From Smittia aterrima (lineage: Eukaryota > Arthropoda > Insecta > Diptera > Chironomidae): 64,000 nt of DNA. Position numbers and translations under genes: made by a program. Shown piece after piece: positions 43,263 through 55,855 of the stretch (positions are counted from its first letter, which is position 1; each line of letters starts with the position of its first letter). Below the pieces are notes generated by a model. The model was not told the origin of the DNA. It ran no database searches and worked only from the letters and a program-made list of their open reading frames with translations. The stretch is taken from NCBI GenBank assembly GCA_033063855.1, contig CP093831.1:27156001-27220000 (forward strand), read 5' to 3'.

Positions 43263-46200
43263 TTTTTACACGAGTCTTTGTTTCAATTAATTGACGAGAA
43301 ATTTTTCCTTGAATTTCATTAATTAGAAGTTCCTGAGAACACGAGGAAGATGCTGCATCGCTCTCTTGGAGACTTGAACTCAAGGAATTTCCAGGAAATC
43401 TTCGTCAACACTTTTTGAAAACAGTTCCAGGGAAAACCCTTCACAACAAACTCCAAGCAAAGCAATTTGTTTTTGACTGTGGAAATTAGTTTTTCTTTTA
43501 TTTCATTCACTCGAAATCAAATGTAAGTTTCGTTTTGAGTAAAACATTAAAGTGACAAACGAATGTGACAGAGAGAAATAAATTTTGTCAAGGGACACTT
43601 CAGAAATTACGTCACAACTGCCAACAATCTGTGAAATCTCGAAATTAATTTGAAGATCTTTATCAACCCTCATCTTGTTGTTCCTTCTTTTGACAGCAGT
43701 TCCTGTCCCAATATGAATATCAGTAATTAAAACTTTCTCCTCTTAGGAGAAACTTTGAATGCGCTCGAAATATCAAAGACGACCCCGAAGGCTGAGAAAA
43801 ATAATTGAAATTTAATTACGAGAGAAAGTTCACTTTGCTGAACGTTTTCCATCAAAGCTGAAGCTTCAGATGAACTTTTAAAAAGAGCGAAGTGTATAAA
43901 GTTAAAGTGTGTTTTAGTGAGAAGTCTCTTCTAGATTCTGAGTTATGAGAAAAGTTTGTCGGTATCTCTCGGCAGGTTAAGGAAGATTTTCGGTCTTGAT
44001 CTTCCTCCTTCCTCCTCCTTCAAGAGCAACGACGTAATTTTCTTATCTCTTAGTAATGGAAAATAAATTCCAAATGCTTTTTCTGGTTAGTTATGGCTGA
44101 GTCCACACTCAATAAAACTTGATTTCATTCCCGTCCATTACTACTTAAGCAAGTTATTTGGTTTAGCGAAAAGAAAATTGGGGGAAATGAGAATTACTTT
44201 ACTTTTGGCAACTTCCCGTCGTTATTTGGTTGATTGCTATGGAGAGTTCGAGTGGACCTTTTTCATATTTCCGTATTTTTAATAATTTAAAAGAAAAAGC
44301 TTTGAAGGTTATTGACTTAGATTGCTTAGAAACTTTGTGAATCTTTTCTGCACGAAACGATGATTACATTACTCATTAAACTTTATGACTGACAGTAGAC
44401 AGAACTCTATGAAGCGTTTAAGTTATTTCGAAAGATAAATGAAAACTTTTCTCACACTTTATTATAATTTCGCTTCGCTTTGTTTGAGTTGAAGAAAAAG
44501 TCTAAATTAGTCGACAAACTCCAACTCGTTAAGAGTCGTTGCGGCTCTTTTTCGTCATCGTCGAGAGTTAAGAATTTGAGATAGAGAAATGTAATTTAAG
44601 GAGAAACCAGTGAACTGAAGAAATATCAATTTGTGGGGAGATAATAGTTTGGCAAGAAACGATAGCAAATCTGAAAGTAAACTGCGATAATGATGCAGTT
44701 CGAGGTAATAATTCCGAAATTATCAATTTTACAAGTGGCTCAGTGCCAGGAAAAGTCATTTCCGTTTTTGTGTGAAGAACGAGAGATACGAAGAACAAAG
44801 TTTTCCGCAAGAGTTTGCTAACTGAGACAATTATTTTCTGATTCTTGTGATTCTCATGAAGATTGAAATTATTTTTCGGAAATGGATTTCTGGAGCATTC
44901 AATCATGAACTGGAGAAAATTTATTGATTCTGAAGACGAACCAACAGGAAAGTTTTTATTATCTCATCGCTTCTTGAACATAACTCAATCTCTGAAAGAA
45001 AGAAAATTGAAAAGAAATCACTTTAACTCTAAAATTTTATTTCTCCATTTTCTACATTTTTTTGAACTCAATTTTCACTTTTTGTTTTAATAAAATTTAT
45101 TCACGAAAAAAAAACTTTTCCCTTTTTGATATTTCTCGTCGTAAACTATTCCTTCGTTTTAACTATTTAGGTGACGGAAGTTCGACACAGCTGCGAAGTG
45201 GAATGAGAGAGAGAAGGAGAAAGTTTAATCGTAAAAAGTTCAAGGCAATATATCAAAAACATAAAAGATATTTATGGATCGTCGAGGAACTCATAATTTT
45301 AATCTGATTACGTGGGCAAGATAAGAAACTGAACCTTTTGGCTTAACGTAGATGGAAAAAGCAGTGGAAGTCTAGTCAGTCTTTTAAAGTTGCAGTAATC
45401 CCCAAATAGAAACGAGTAAGTTCTTATAAAACTGCTTCTTTTAGACGTGCTAATGGAGCCTGAATTAGAAAATTAAGGAAAATTATTCTCCGAATTCTAA
45501 CAAAGCGAAAAAAAAATTTACCTTCTTGTTGACGAAGCCGCGAGAACGAGAATTGTACAAAACAGCAAAAACAATTTTATTTGTATCCTGTCTGCTCTTT
45601 GAATCGCTGCCGGGTGCTCGGCTTGTTTTTGAAAAATAAAAAGAAAAAAAGGAAAAAGGTGAACTTTGAGTTGTTTCAAGGAAATTCTTTCAAAAGTTAA
45701 CTTCGTTGTTTCGCTTGGAATTGCGTCTCAGTCGAGATGAGATGATTTAAACTTTTCCCCACTTGGTACTCTTTATTTTCCTTTTGAGAGGAGTTTACGA
45801 TAATGTTGCGCAAATCGAGACAATTTGTGAAGGAATCTAAGTTGAAATCATCTTTCCCTTGATGGATAAAAACAAAGATAACATCGTTGAATTGATAAGT
45901 AATCACAATCGTAGTCGTTAGCTTCATTTCTTCTCTTTTATGTTCGTAGATCAAAAAACATGAAAAGGAACGTTGTCGTCGTTCGATGTTTCTTTCACGG
46001 TTGGAGCTTCATAAAAGTTCTTCTTAATGAACTCATTATCGACGTCGGGGAAACAAAAATATTTTCCTACAACTCGTCTTCGCTCTGCCATGAATAAAAA
46101 TATGAATTTAGTTTGTTTATGTTTCGTTCTTTCTCTTTCGCTTCGCCTCAGAGCAAATAAAAAGCGTCGTCATAATATTTATTGAGCATACGTGAAAGCT

Positions 46201-46586
46201 GAATTTCCACATGTGATATACACAAAGTGAAGCTATTCAATAATGAAAGTGACGCTCTACCCTAAAAAGAAGTTTTTCGTTATCTTCCTCATTTTCTTTT
46301 CAAAATGTTGCGAGAGACTTTTTTTTATCAGTTTCTTTTGTTACGAGTTTCTTGGCGACAAGCGACAGAATAAACAAATGAAGACACGCACGAGACACTT
46401 TGACTACTCAATTTTGAGGTAACTAGATTTGTCAGTGCAGCTGTTATCTCTCTCGTGATAGATACTTACAATTTAGAACATGAACAAGAATGCCCGCTGA
46501 ATTCGCATGTGAAGGACTTTCGAGGGAAAGAGAGAGAAATATTTTATCAAATCGTTAGACGATGAATGTGAAGACAAACATTTTAC
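43263..46586. other. Long spacer or intron left of the visible dpr exons
   Basis: No coding exon was recognised. If the dpr-like gene continues leftwards, this is intron sequence: the exon ending at 46587 has a good GTAAAA donor, but no exon matching the expected end of the second Ig domain was found here. Frames of 75-112 codons in the stretch show no family features. Confidence 0.4.
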
Positions 46587-49170
46587 CTGCAGATATATTT
46601 TCCCGAGTCAGCAGGTCTGGCTCTTTGAATTAAAAGGTAGGATGTAGTGATGTCACTTTTCTCGGTGATTACGCTCACTCCGCCTCGAGGTGAATCGTAA
46701 TTAATTTCCTTTGAGGACGGAAAATTGAGTGTAAGTGAATTAATTTGTGTTCCTGATGGAGATGAACTTACGTAGCCATTGTGAGTCCACATGATTGAAG
46801 TTGGAGGTTCATTTAGGCCATGAACGATGCACGTTAAATTTACAGTTGATCCTGTGTCGATATACATCTCGGGCGCTCCGAGTATTGTTGTTGTTGGCTC
46901 TGAATTATAAAAGAATTCGAGTTGAAAGCTGAGCGGATTATCTCAAAAGTTAGCAGCTAATTTGGAATCGTCATTGCCATATTAAAAGCTTATCGACTTC
47001 TCCATGGAAACTCATGAGCTCTGCACAGTTTTCTGTTTTCTCTCTCTTCTTGGAATTGATTTTAAATCCCATGATGAGCATTAATTCTCTTACGTGTGTA
47101 AAATTTCAATTAAGCTAGAGCAGCTCCGATATCTTTAACTCACCAACAACGGAAAACATCACAGAGTTTCCAACCGGGGGAGTCGTCGAGATTTGACACT
47201 CGTAGATGCCCGAATCTTTTTGCTGTGGGTACAGAACCTTGAACAGAGAAGAGAAGATGAAAAATATTTGATTAAAAAACATGAAAAATTGAGTTTGCTT
47301 TTGTTTGTGTCTGGCGAATGCTCGAGGAATATGAATTTCCTTTTTTTCCCTTTAGAACATTTACATCAACTGACGTTGCGTAATAAGAATTTCTGCTGTT
47401 GCTTGGCAGTCTCTACATCATCATTGGGTCGAAGTTAAACTGTTGGTATAAGAGGGGCGATGGATCATAGGAGATTTGGAATTAATTTCACTTGCCGATC
47501 CCATGGATAAATATAAATATATGAATGCGAAGAGATATCTCGTGTAGATATTATACATCTGATATAATATATCTAATATATTTATTTGACCTTTTTATAT
47601 CTTTATTTAATGCGTTCCAGGAAATATTTAAAATATCCCTGACTCCTCACTATCTCCTCACTCGAATTCTTTTCTCTCTTCTTAGTCAATCTGCATCTTT
47701 TTAATTATAGCAAACAAGATTAGGACCAAAGCAAACAGCAGCGCCGACTGTCGAATAAAAAGAAGTTTCGTTCGCTCCTTTCCGAATAAATTTTAATAAA
47801 AAATTCATTAGTTGCGAGGGTTCGAGAGAAGTTGCGTAAGATGGAAAACGATTTCTCTCGTAACGGAAGGACGAGACTTTCAAAGTTATTTCGGTGTAAT
47901 CTCACGCGCAGTTTTATGATGCCTCAGACCAAGGCAGAGCTGTAGCCTTCAAAAGAATCTTTTACGTGATTCTAAAATCTTTAGAAAACAATTTTCGAAC
48001 AAAGAGTGAGATCAATTTCACTTACTTTAAGTGCCCAATCATCGGTGTGGGGATTATGGACGCTCTGAAATCGTCCGTCAGGTGTGTACGTCTCCTTTCC
48101 GACCGTTAATAAATGCAAATCTCTGTGACGGATCCACGATACCTGTTTAATTAAAAAAGAATGTTTTCACTCATAAATATTTATGTTGTCCCGAACACTC
48201 AAAAGAGATGAGAAAAGAGAAACTCACGGTTCTATTACCAAGATTCCTCACGCGGCAGTTCAAATATGCTGAGTGCCCAGCAATCGCTGTAATGTTTTTC
48301 GTTGCTGAGATATCAAAGTAGGGCCCTCGATCTAACGGATTCCCGTGAAAATCATCGTCACCCACGTCGTTATCTAAATCTACTTCTCCTGAATGAAATT
48401 GCTTTGACATCGAAGCTATAAATTCGCCATCGTTTAGGAAATTATGATAATCCAACTGTGACGGTGTAGTCGCTGACGTCTTTTCAGTTATTGTCGTTGC
48501 TTGTCGTATCGAAGATGAGGGTGCTGATAGTGACGATGCCGAAATATCTTTAAGAAGTTAAGAACAAACGATTGAAATTTAAAACATTTCTCTAAAGCTC
48601 CTTTGAGTGCATAATTTGTGTTAGTTTCATTAGAAATTTATTGAGTTTCTGATTTTACTTTTGCAGCAAAGAGCATTTCAAATAGTTTTACTTCTTCTTC
48701 ATCCTTTTCAGCTCTTCACATGTGCAAACAAAGTTTTTCTTTCTCTTCCTTCTGTGACATAGAGAAGAGAGAACATAATGGAGCTCGAAATAAATTTAGA
48801 AAAAGCTTTCGTTTTCAGGGCAAAAGCTCCTTTTCTGCATGAGGAACATGAACTAAATTTGTTTGAAATACGATCACTCGGGGAGAAGGAGTGAGTTGAG
48901 TTTGTTGAGGCGTTCAAAGCACATAAAATCTTATTATTTAAAAAACGAAAGAACGAAGCGATTCCGGTCCGACAGAAGCCTTCGTCGTTGATATATTTCG
49001 CAAACATAAAAAGCAGAAGCTTTCACAAACGAAAATTGAATCAATCGAAAGCGATTCAATATTTATTTGCTAAATCAAATATAATTTTGATAGTTCACTC
49101 AAAGAGAATTTTGCTACTGACCGTAATGGATATTTAGCAGAATCATTACGATCGCTGTAACGAACGACAT
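46587..49170 (-). CDS. dpr-family two-Ig cell-surface protein, partial
   Basis: Exons (minus): 49122-49170 signal peptide; 48228-48547; 48026-48142; 47144-47237; 46772-46899; 46587-46708. Phases fit. The first Ig domain has YLNCRVRNLGNRTVSWIRH, DLHLLTVGKETYTPDGRF and DSGIYECQ. The second has VNLTCIVHG...IMWTHNG, INYDSPRGGVSV and ADSGKYICR. These are hallmarks of the Drosophila Dpr proteins, which pair with DIPs at synapses. Before the first domain lies a Ser/Thr-rich stretch of about 50 residues and an acidic run. The gap between HNGY and EINYDS is a 63-base intron (46709-46771) with no stop. The last exon is not in view. Which of the many dpr paralogues it is cannot be said. Confidence 0.85.
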
Positions 49171-51712
49171 AGTTGACTCGATAATTGGAAATGAATCATT
49201 TAAATTGGCCTTCTCGTTGAGTCCATTTCTGATGGAAGTTCGTAACCTGAAATGGGAAAATTATTAATTACATAAAGCGTTTGAATAATTTTTAATTAAA
49301 AGCTCGTTCGCTCTGTGATTTTGCTTTCGTTGTTTTTTGCTCTTTTTTAATGAAGTAAAGTAAACAGAGTTGAGATGGAAAATGAAAAGATAAAGACTCG
49401 GAGAAAATAAACTTTCCGATTCATGGGAAAACGTTTAATTTTATCGTATTTCTTTACAATGATTTATCTGATCGAGAGCTTTACAAAAGGGCAAAATCTT
49501 TTTCTGATATTTCTTATCTCAATTCACTTTTTCACGCTCTCTACCCTCATTTTCTGCGCTTCTTTGTATGTTCGGTTTAATCAAGAGTGAAATATGAAAA
49601 ATGTCTTTCGCACGTCTTTTCGTGGCTCATTTTCCTCATTTTCCGTTTCCATTTGCTCTCTTTTGAAAGCGCCTAAAGGTGAAGCTTCATTCGAACAAAC
49701 GAGTGCTCGAGACTATAGCCTGAGATGCTTTTTTATTCCTCAATCAATCTCGTTTGCGTCAACAAAGAACATTCTTTCGTATGATGAATACGTAATCGAG
49801 TTATGCTCGAACCCAACACTTTACACTAGCTCGATCCACATTTTTCAGTCGTCAGAGCCTTAAATTAACTCGTTTGTCATATTTCGTCCTACATATCTTC
49901 ATCTAACCTTTCACATTCTTCGCTTCGTTGGAAGCTAAAGAAGCGTCTCTTGTTCCCTCTCACTCCCTGTTCTTAAAATGTTTGTCGTGTTTAATTTAAA
50001 ACCGTCGCGAATGTACTTTTCATTGCCGTTTACTTGAGTCAACCTTTTGTCAAAGGAGAAAGGAGAGACCGGATAAACGAGAAAGTATTTAAATATCTTC
50101 GTTAGACACTTTGCATTTTCCGTCTCAAATGTCTTTCAACTTTTCTTCTTATTTTTTTTTGATGAAGGTGCAGCTCACTTAACTAAAAAGCTTTTAAAAT
50201 CATATCAAATGTCCAATCAGCTCAAAAGCTTCTTGCTTCCATCAAATTCATGAAGTTGACGATAAAAAATCTGCGATAAGCAAAAAAAGTGAAATAAACA
50301 CTTCATTCGATGAAATATTTTTTTTTATCGATTTTTAAGTCGAAAAATATGTTTTCGTTTCACTTAACTTTTCACGAGCTTCATGTTTTGCATAAGTGAC
50401 ATTTTAACTTTTTTCTTTATTAAAAAGAGAAGGCTTACTCAATTACAAATTAAATTTCTCACCTTCACGCAAAATATTCGAGGGAAAAGTTTTTATCCTT
50501 GAAAAATATTTAACTTTTCGGGTTTAGAAATATTTTTTTATGATTAATCACTTTGCTCGCTGTTTAAAAATTCTTTTGGCGTGCGAAACATTTTTATTTC
50601 TGCTCGAACTTAAAATCGATGAGATTGCAGTTAGAAATATTTTCGTTTTTTTTTTATCGAGAGCTTAAATGATTTTTATTTATTTATTCTTGACGTGATA
50701 TTATTGAATAAATGTCAATTCTCCCGATTTTCCTCTTCAACACTCTTCGACACTAAATTCATTTAAATTTCACACGTTTCAATGTTTTTTCCTTTCTCAC
50801 ATTCAATTCAGTTCTCTGACGTTGAGAATAAATCCTCAAAATTAAATTTTCTTTCACTCAAAACGTACACGAGCAAGAGCATAATGAATCAAGTGAGGAA
50901 ATCCAATGCTTATTTCACTTATCTCTTGCGATTCTTCGTTCTCTCTGCTGTGATCTGAATAATCACATTGATCGAAAGCAATTTCGATAGGAAAAAGATT
51001 TACTGCTTTTCACGTTAATCCGTTTGATATCTTCACGTGCGACTTCTCCTTCCTTTTATTTTCTTTTTATAAAATTAACAAGTTGTTCTCCTGTTTAGCC
51101 ACTAAACCCGATGATGAACCTTACGCAACTGGAAGAGACTTCGAGCAATGATAACATTTTGGCGTGAACAATTTTTTGCGAAGCTTTTCCCCTCCATTCG
51201 CTGGAAAGACTGGAAAGAAGAGAAGTTACAACCTGATTCCACGAGAAAACGTTATCGATTCAGCTGATTCCGAAATAAGTGAGCTGAGCATTAAAAAAAA
51301 TCTTTTGCCAAAAAGAGTTTTCAAACTTCAAATCCGTTGATCCCGAGAAATGGAAAAGTTTCTCAGACACAAATTGAAGCTTCGTTACCAATAAAAATCA
51401 AAAAGAAAACTTATGCACATTTCTGGGGCTTGAGGTGAGACTCTGACGAGAAGCAACAGTTTAATATGTAAATAGTTTGAAACTGCAAAAACTTTTTTAT
51501 GGAAAAGCGACTGGAGAGAGCTCTACGGAAGCGACGATTTTATTACTTTTATAATTTGATTTGTGTCTGTTGAAACTCGAAACTGTTTTTGATGATTCTG
51601 TGAATTTAATCAAGAAACTTTAGAAGTTGATTTTTGAATATTCCTGGAGAGTTTGTTAACAAAAACTTTTTTTTTTGTTAAAATATTTATTTTCTACACA
51701 AAAACTAAAAAA
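49171..51712. other. dpr leader exon and long spacer
   Basis: A 5' untranslated exon of the dpr gene seems to run up to an acceptor TTTCAG near 49247, so the promoter lies further right. An upstream ATG (49227 area) opens an eight-codon frame. The remaining 2.4 kb is AT-rich without recognised coding; the 89-codon plus-strand frame at 49594-49863 has no supporting features. Confidence 0.4.
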
Positions 51713-54543
51713 TTATTTTCTCTTCTCCAACTCCATAACAATCCCTCCGAACGGTCGAAGCACAAGCTCCTGCAACATTTTAATGTCTTCACTCTTCTGA
51801 AGTGACTTGATCTTGAAGTTTCGAACGATGGAAGAAATGATTGACTTCTCCTCGAGAAGAGCAAAGCGCTGTCCGATGCACTGAAATTAAATGCTAAAGT
51901 AATCGAGCTCTCCTTATGTTGGATGAGATTTATTACGTTTCTCGGGCCGGCTGCAAATGGCACGAACGCGTAGCTATGTCGTCCCTCCATGTTCTCTGGC
52001 AAAAATCGATCAGGATTGAACTTCTCGGGGTCTGGGAAAAATCTGTCGCATGAAAAGAGATGAATGAAGATGTGTCAGCAAATTTTTACGTGCGGATGAT
52101 TCGAGCTTTACCTTTTATCTCGATGAATAAAATAGATTTGAAGAGCAACGTACGAGTTCTTCGGGATTTTATATCCGCCTAGATTTTCATTGAAAGAGCA
52201 AAGCATGAAAATAAAAATTTCTTTGCTAGTTGAATTCTCACGAGCATTCAACTGTCAAATGTAAAATATTCAATTTACCGATCTCGATGTCCTCGTTCAT
52301 CTTCCGACTGATGTTTGGTACTGACGGATAAATCCTCAAAGATTCCTTCAACACACGCTCGAGATACTTCATTTCGTTTAAGTCTCGAAACGTTGCAGGT
52401 CTCTCCATGTCGTCGCCGAAAACTTCTGTCAACTCTTCGAAAATCCTTTCCTGAACTTCACTATACTTTCCGATGTTATACAGAGCCCAGCAAATCCCGA
52501 CTGATGTTGTATCATGGCCCTAGAAAGATCAATCATTGTCTGTCACTGTCGGTTGATGAGAAATTCATTTGATGAACGGCGCAAGCATTGATAAAATATG
52601 CAAAAGCTTTCCATGAACTACTCACCGCGAACATAAAAGTGTTCACCTCATCACGAATATCGTCATCTGACAAGAGTTGATTCTCAGTCTCGTTACTGTC
52701 GAGCAATAAATCTAGAAAAGCTTGACGCTTTTTTATACCGACATCGTTTACATCGCTCATCGATATTTCATTATTTTCCTTCGTCGCTTGCCTTGTAAGC
52801 TTTCGTTCTTTTATCACCTAAAGTGAAGGAGAGAGAGAGAGGATGAGGAATTCGTTAAAGCTTTTGAAAGAGAAACAACAATACGAGGAGTACTAAATAA
52901 AGATTTGTCTTCGACAGAAAGACGAACATTGTTTCCCATCGATTTCTAGGGATTATTGATAGAACTTTTGCATCTTCATTGTCGCTCGCTCGCAAAAACT
53001 TTTATTTCTCGCCATCGCGTAAAATGTTTTCCTTTTTCGACTAAAAGCTTTTCACTTCGCATTGTTTGCTTGTGAAATTTGTTATGCAAACATCAAACAA
53101 AGGCATATTTGTCTTACCTTCATTGTGAAGCTCTGCAGTTTGTTCAAGCTCTTGTCGTACTTTGCCGAATACGACGATCGACGAAAGATGAATTCGGAGA
53201 GGAGCCAAGGATTGTAGAACCTTTGCATTGCAATCTCGCAGAATCTGCGGTGTCGAACGATGATGTTTCGTTTGTTGTAGACAAATCAAAAGAGAATGTG
53301 CAACATGGAAGAATAAGCAATTTATTTTCATTAGTGATGCTCGATGTAGCTTTTCTCGTGCATTCATCTTCAGCCGTGAATTCACAGGCTTCTTCTATTC
53401 ATGAGAGATTTTGTAAGTCATCATCGAACTGGATCCAACAACGGTGAATACAAAAGTAAATTCGACAAATAGATTCGAATTGTGAAGAGAGAGATAATAT
53501 TTTTGAAAGTAGATTACGAAGATAAGAAACGTCACAATCTGTTTGTCTGATTGACAAGCCGTCACTCTCGTCCCTGATCAAATTTGTTATTTAATTAAAT
53601 GAAGAACTTACCCATAAACAGCTTCGACGTAATCATTATCAGCTTGAAGTTGTGCATGAACTTTGATTCCCATCGCAGTCTCTATCGAGTTTGCATCATA
53701 AAATTCTCTTCATCTTCTCACACAGAATCGAAATTATGCAACTCACCGCAAATAATATCCAAAGCTGTCTTCGTTATCAACGGATAAATGTTGACCGAGT
53801 TTTTGCTCTCGCTACATTTACCCAATTCTTCAATCAAAATTTTCCCGTACTCACTGAAAACGTCACAAAAGCTCTCGAGAATGTTGAAGTGAAATGTTGG
53901 TGTAATTAGTCGTCGATGTTGAAACCATGTTTGACCTGCAGACAAAAGAGAGACGCATTAATTGTTTGGCGCTGAAACCAACGATTCGTTGATTGTAGGC
54001 GAACAAAAAAAGCTTTTATCGTTAGCTACCTGTCGAAGTGATTAAGCCTAAAACGAGAATAAAGTGAATGAAAGAGAAAATACGTTTTGAAAACTGCTCT
54101 TGTTACCTTTTCCCAGCCATGGCTCAATTAAAACGTACGTAGGTGACTTCTCGATGTGTTTACTGGATTTTAAAATATCTTCCGCAAAATCACAGCGAGA
54201 AATTCGAACCTCAGGCCACTTCGAGCCATTCCACATTCTGTAAATTCCATCATAACTATTCGTGTACTTGGCCGTCAAAGCAAATCGATCTGTGTCAAGT
54301 AGAAGCATACAAGTCATTAGCTCTGCCTTCAAGAGCACACTAGAACGAGATGATGAGCACTTTATTACCTTCTCGCTTTGACATGATGTAAGGCAATGTC
54401 GTGCCGAAGATTGGATACGATTTGGGTCCCGGGATTTTGCTGATAACATTTTTAAGCTCCGACATTTTCCTGTAACTCTCGATAAAGGGCCAAAGCGCCC
54501 AAAGCAAAGTTACGATGGCAATCGAAAATAATATTAAATCCAT
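51713..54543 (-). CDS. Cytochrome P450, CYP4-like, 11 exons
   Basis: Exons: 54369-54543, 54107-54289, 54030-54047, 53747-53935, 53613-53682, 53118-53244, 52626-52817, 52279-52519, 52112-52178, 51937-52042 and 51713-51880. They join to 511 residues. The start MDLILF (with CAAAATGG) gives a membrane anchor; an upstream ATG at 54582 has a poor context. Visible motifs: proline hinge IPGPKSYPIFG; ETAMG (CYP4-type helix); AGHDTT of helix I at about 318-323; ESLR (ExxR) at 377-380; and PFAAGPRNCIGQ with haem Cys about 457. All catalytic motifs are intact, so it should be an active microsomal monooxygenase; substrate unknown. Exon 3 is only 18 bases and encodes LITST of the conserved WLGxGLITSTG segment. 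Confidence 0.9.
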
Positions 54544-55855
54544 TTTGTCGGAAGAAGTGTGATCACTTTCAACTTCAAACATAAACTGAAGAGAAATTTA
54601 TTTTTCTTGTAACTGAATGAGAGTTTGAGTGCGTTTGTATTTGATTGACTCGCGAATGTGTTGTAACGGAACTTGTTTCTTTTTTTAGCGAGAAGAATAT
54701 TTGCATCTTCAAGTTTATCAAAACATAAACAAACCGCACACACGCCGCGGCGACTAAAAATAAATTAAAATTGATAAACAAATCAAAGTGTCATTCAACT
54801 TTTATTGTTTTTGGCAAATATTTAAAAACTTTAAATCTCACGAAAAAAATCTCTTTCAAAAGGGAAACGGAAAAGAGAAACTCATAAATTTTCCATTAAG
54901 AAATCGCTGAAACAATGACTCAACGCTTTGCTGTATAATTTGAGTTTGATTTCGAGCTCTGCCAGCTTAAAAGCGAGAAATATGCGAATAGCGTCAAAAC
55001 ATAAAGTTCATGAACGAAAGACTTAAATATAAATTGCTTTATTGAATATTAATGTGAAAATTCCGCCTTCTTTTCCTCATCAGATGCTTAAGAGCGCGTT
55101 CATTTAAAAGCTATGAATTTTTATCTCGCTTAATGACAGTTCTTTTTATTCTGAAAGACAAAGCGAAATACCTAAGAGGGAAGGGTTTATGAGAGACTTT
55201 AAAACGTGTAGAAAGTATTAAGAAGGCTTCGTTTATATTTAAGTCGATAAAGAATATTATTTCAAGACTTTTGTGGTCTCTTTCTTGAACTGTTTACTAG
55301 ACAACGAGAGCTTCCTAGGATTTATATCTTTCCATTGTCGAAGTGGAAGGAAATGAACGAATGAATGTTTGAATGAATGACTTTTGTGTTGAAAGTTTTG
55401 AGAGAAAAAAAGTTTGAAAGAGTAGAAAAGAAATATTTTGAGAATCTTTGGAAAATTATTTTCCGGAGGATCTTCAACTTTCCTCAAAATAGATTTCTAC
55501 TGAAAAGCATGAAAACGTCATCTTTCGAAGAACAGAGAAATGAAAATAAAACACAGAACTTTTGAAAATGTAAAAGCGATAGCGCGCAATGTTCTTCTTG
55601 CTGTGAATTTATTTTAATAAATTAGATTAGTAACTAAGACAAAATTCAGACACCGACCTTGATATTTCGCAGTGACCTTTCATGTTTCGTCGAACATGAT
55701 AACAAATACGTATTCCACGAAACCAATCAAAATGAAATTGATAAGAGTCTCTTATGAGCAAAATAATTCTTCTCGTGTCAGTTCATCACGAATCCTCGTG
55801 CGGGAACATCTTGAAATAAAAGTGTTGCAATTAATAATTAAATTGAGTTTAAGAA
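54544..55855. other. Spacer between the divergent P450 and chimeric kinase genes
   Basis: P450 promoter side to the left, kinase gene promoter to the right. No TATA box is obvious before 55856. The frames at 55257-55487 and 55377-55565 have no support. Confidence 0.4.

Noticed and set aside
44568..45307. Several 75-112 codon frames on both strands
   Set aside because: Composition is that of AT-rich spacer; no splice-consistent exon or known domain was found.
49594..49863. 89-codon plus-strand frame in the dpr upstream spacer
   Set aside because: It has no domain, no signal peptide worth naming, no paralogue and no promoter evidence.
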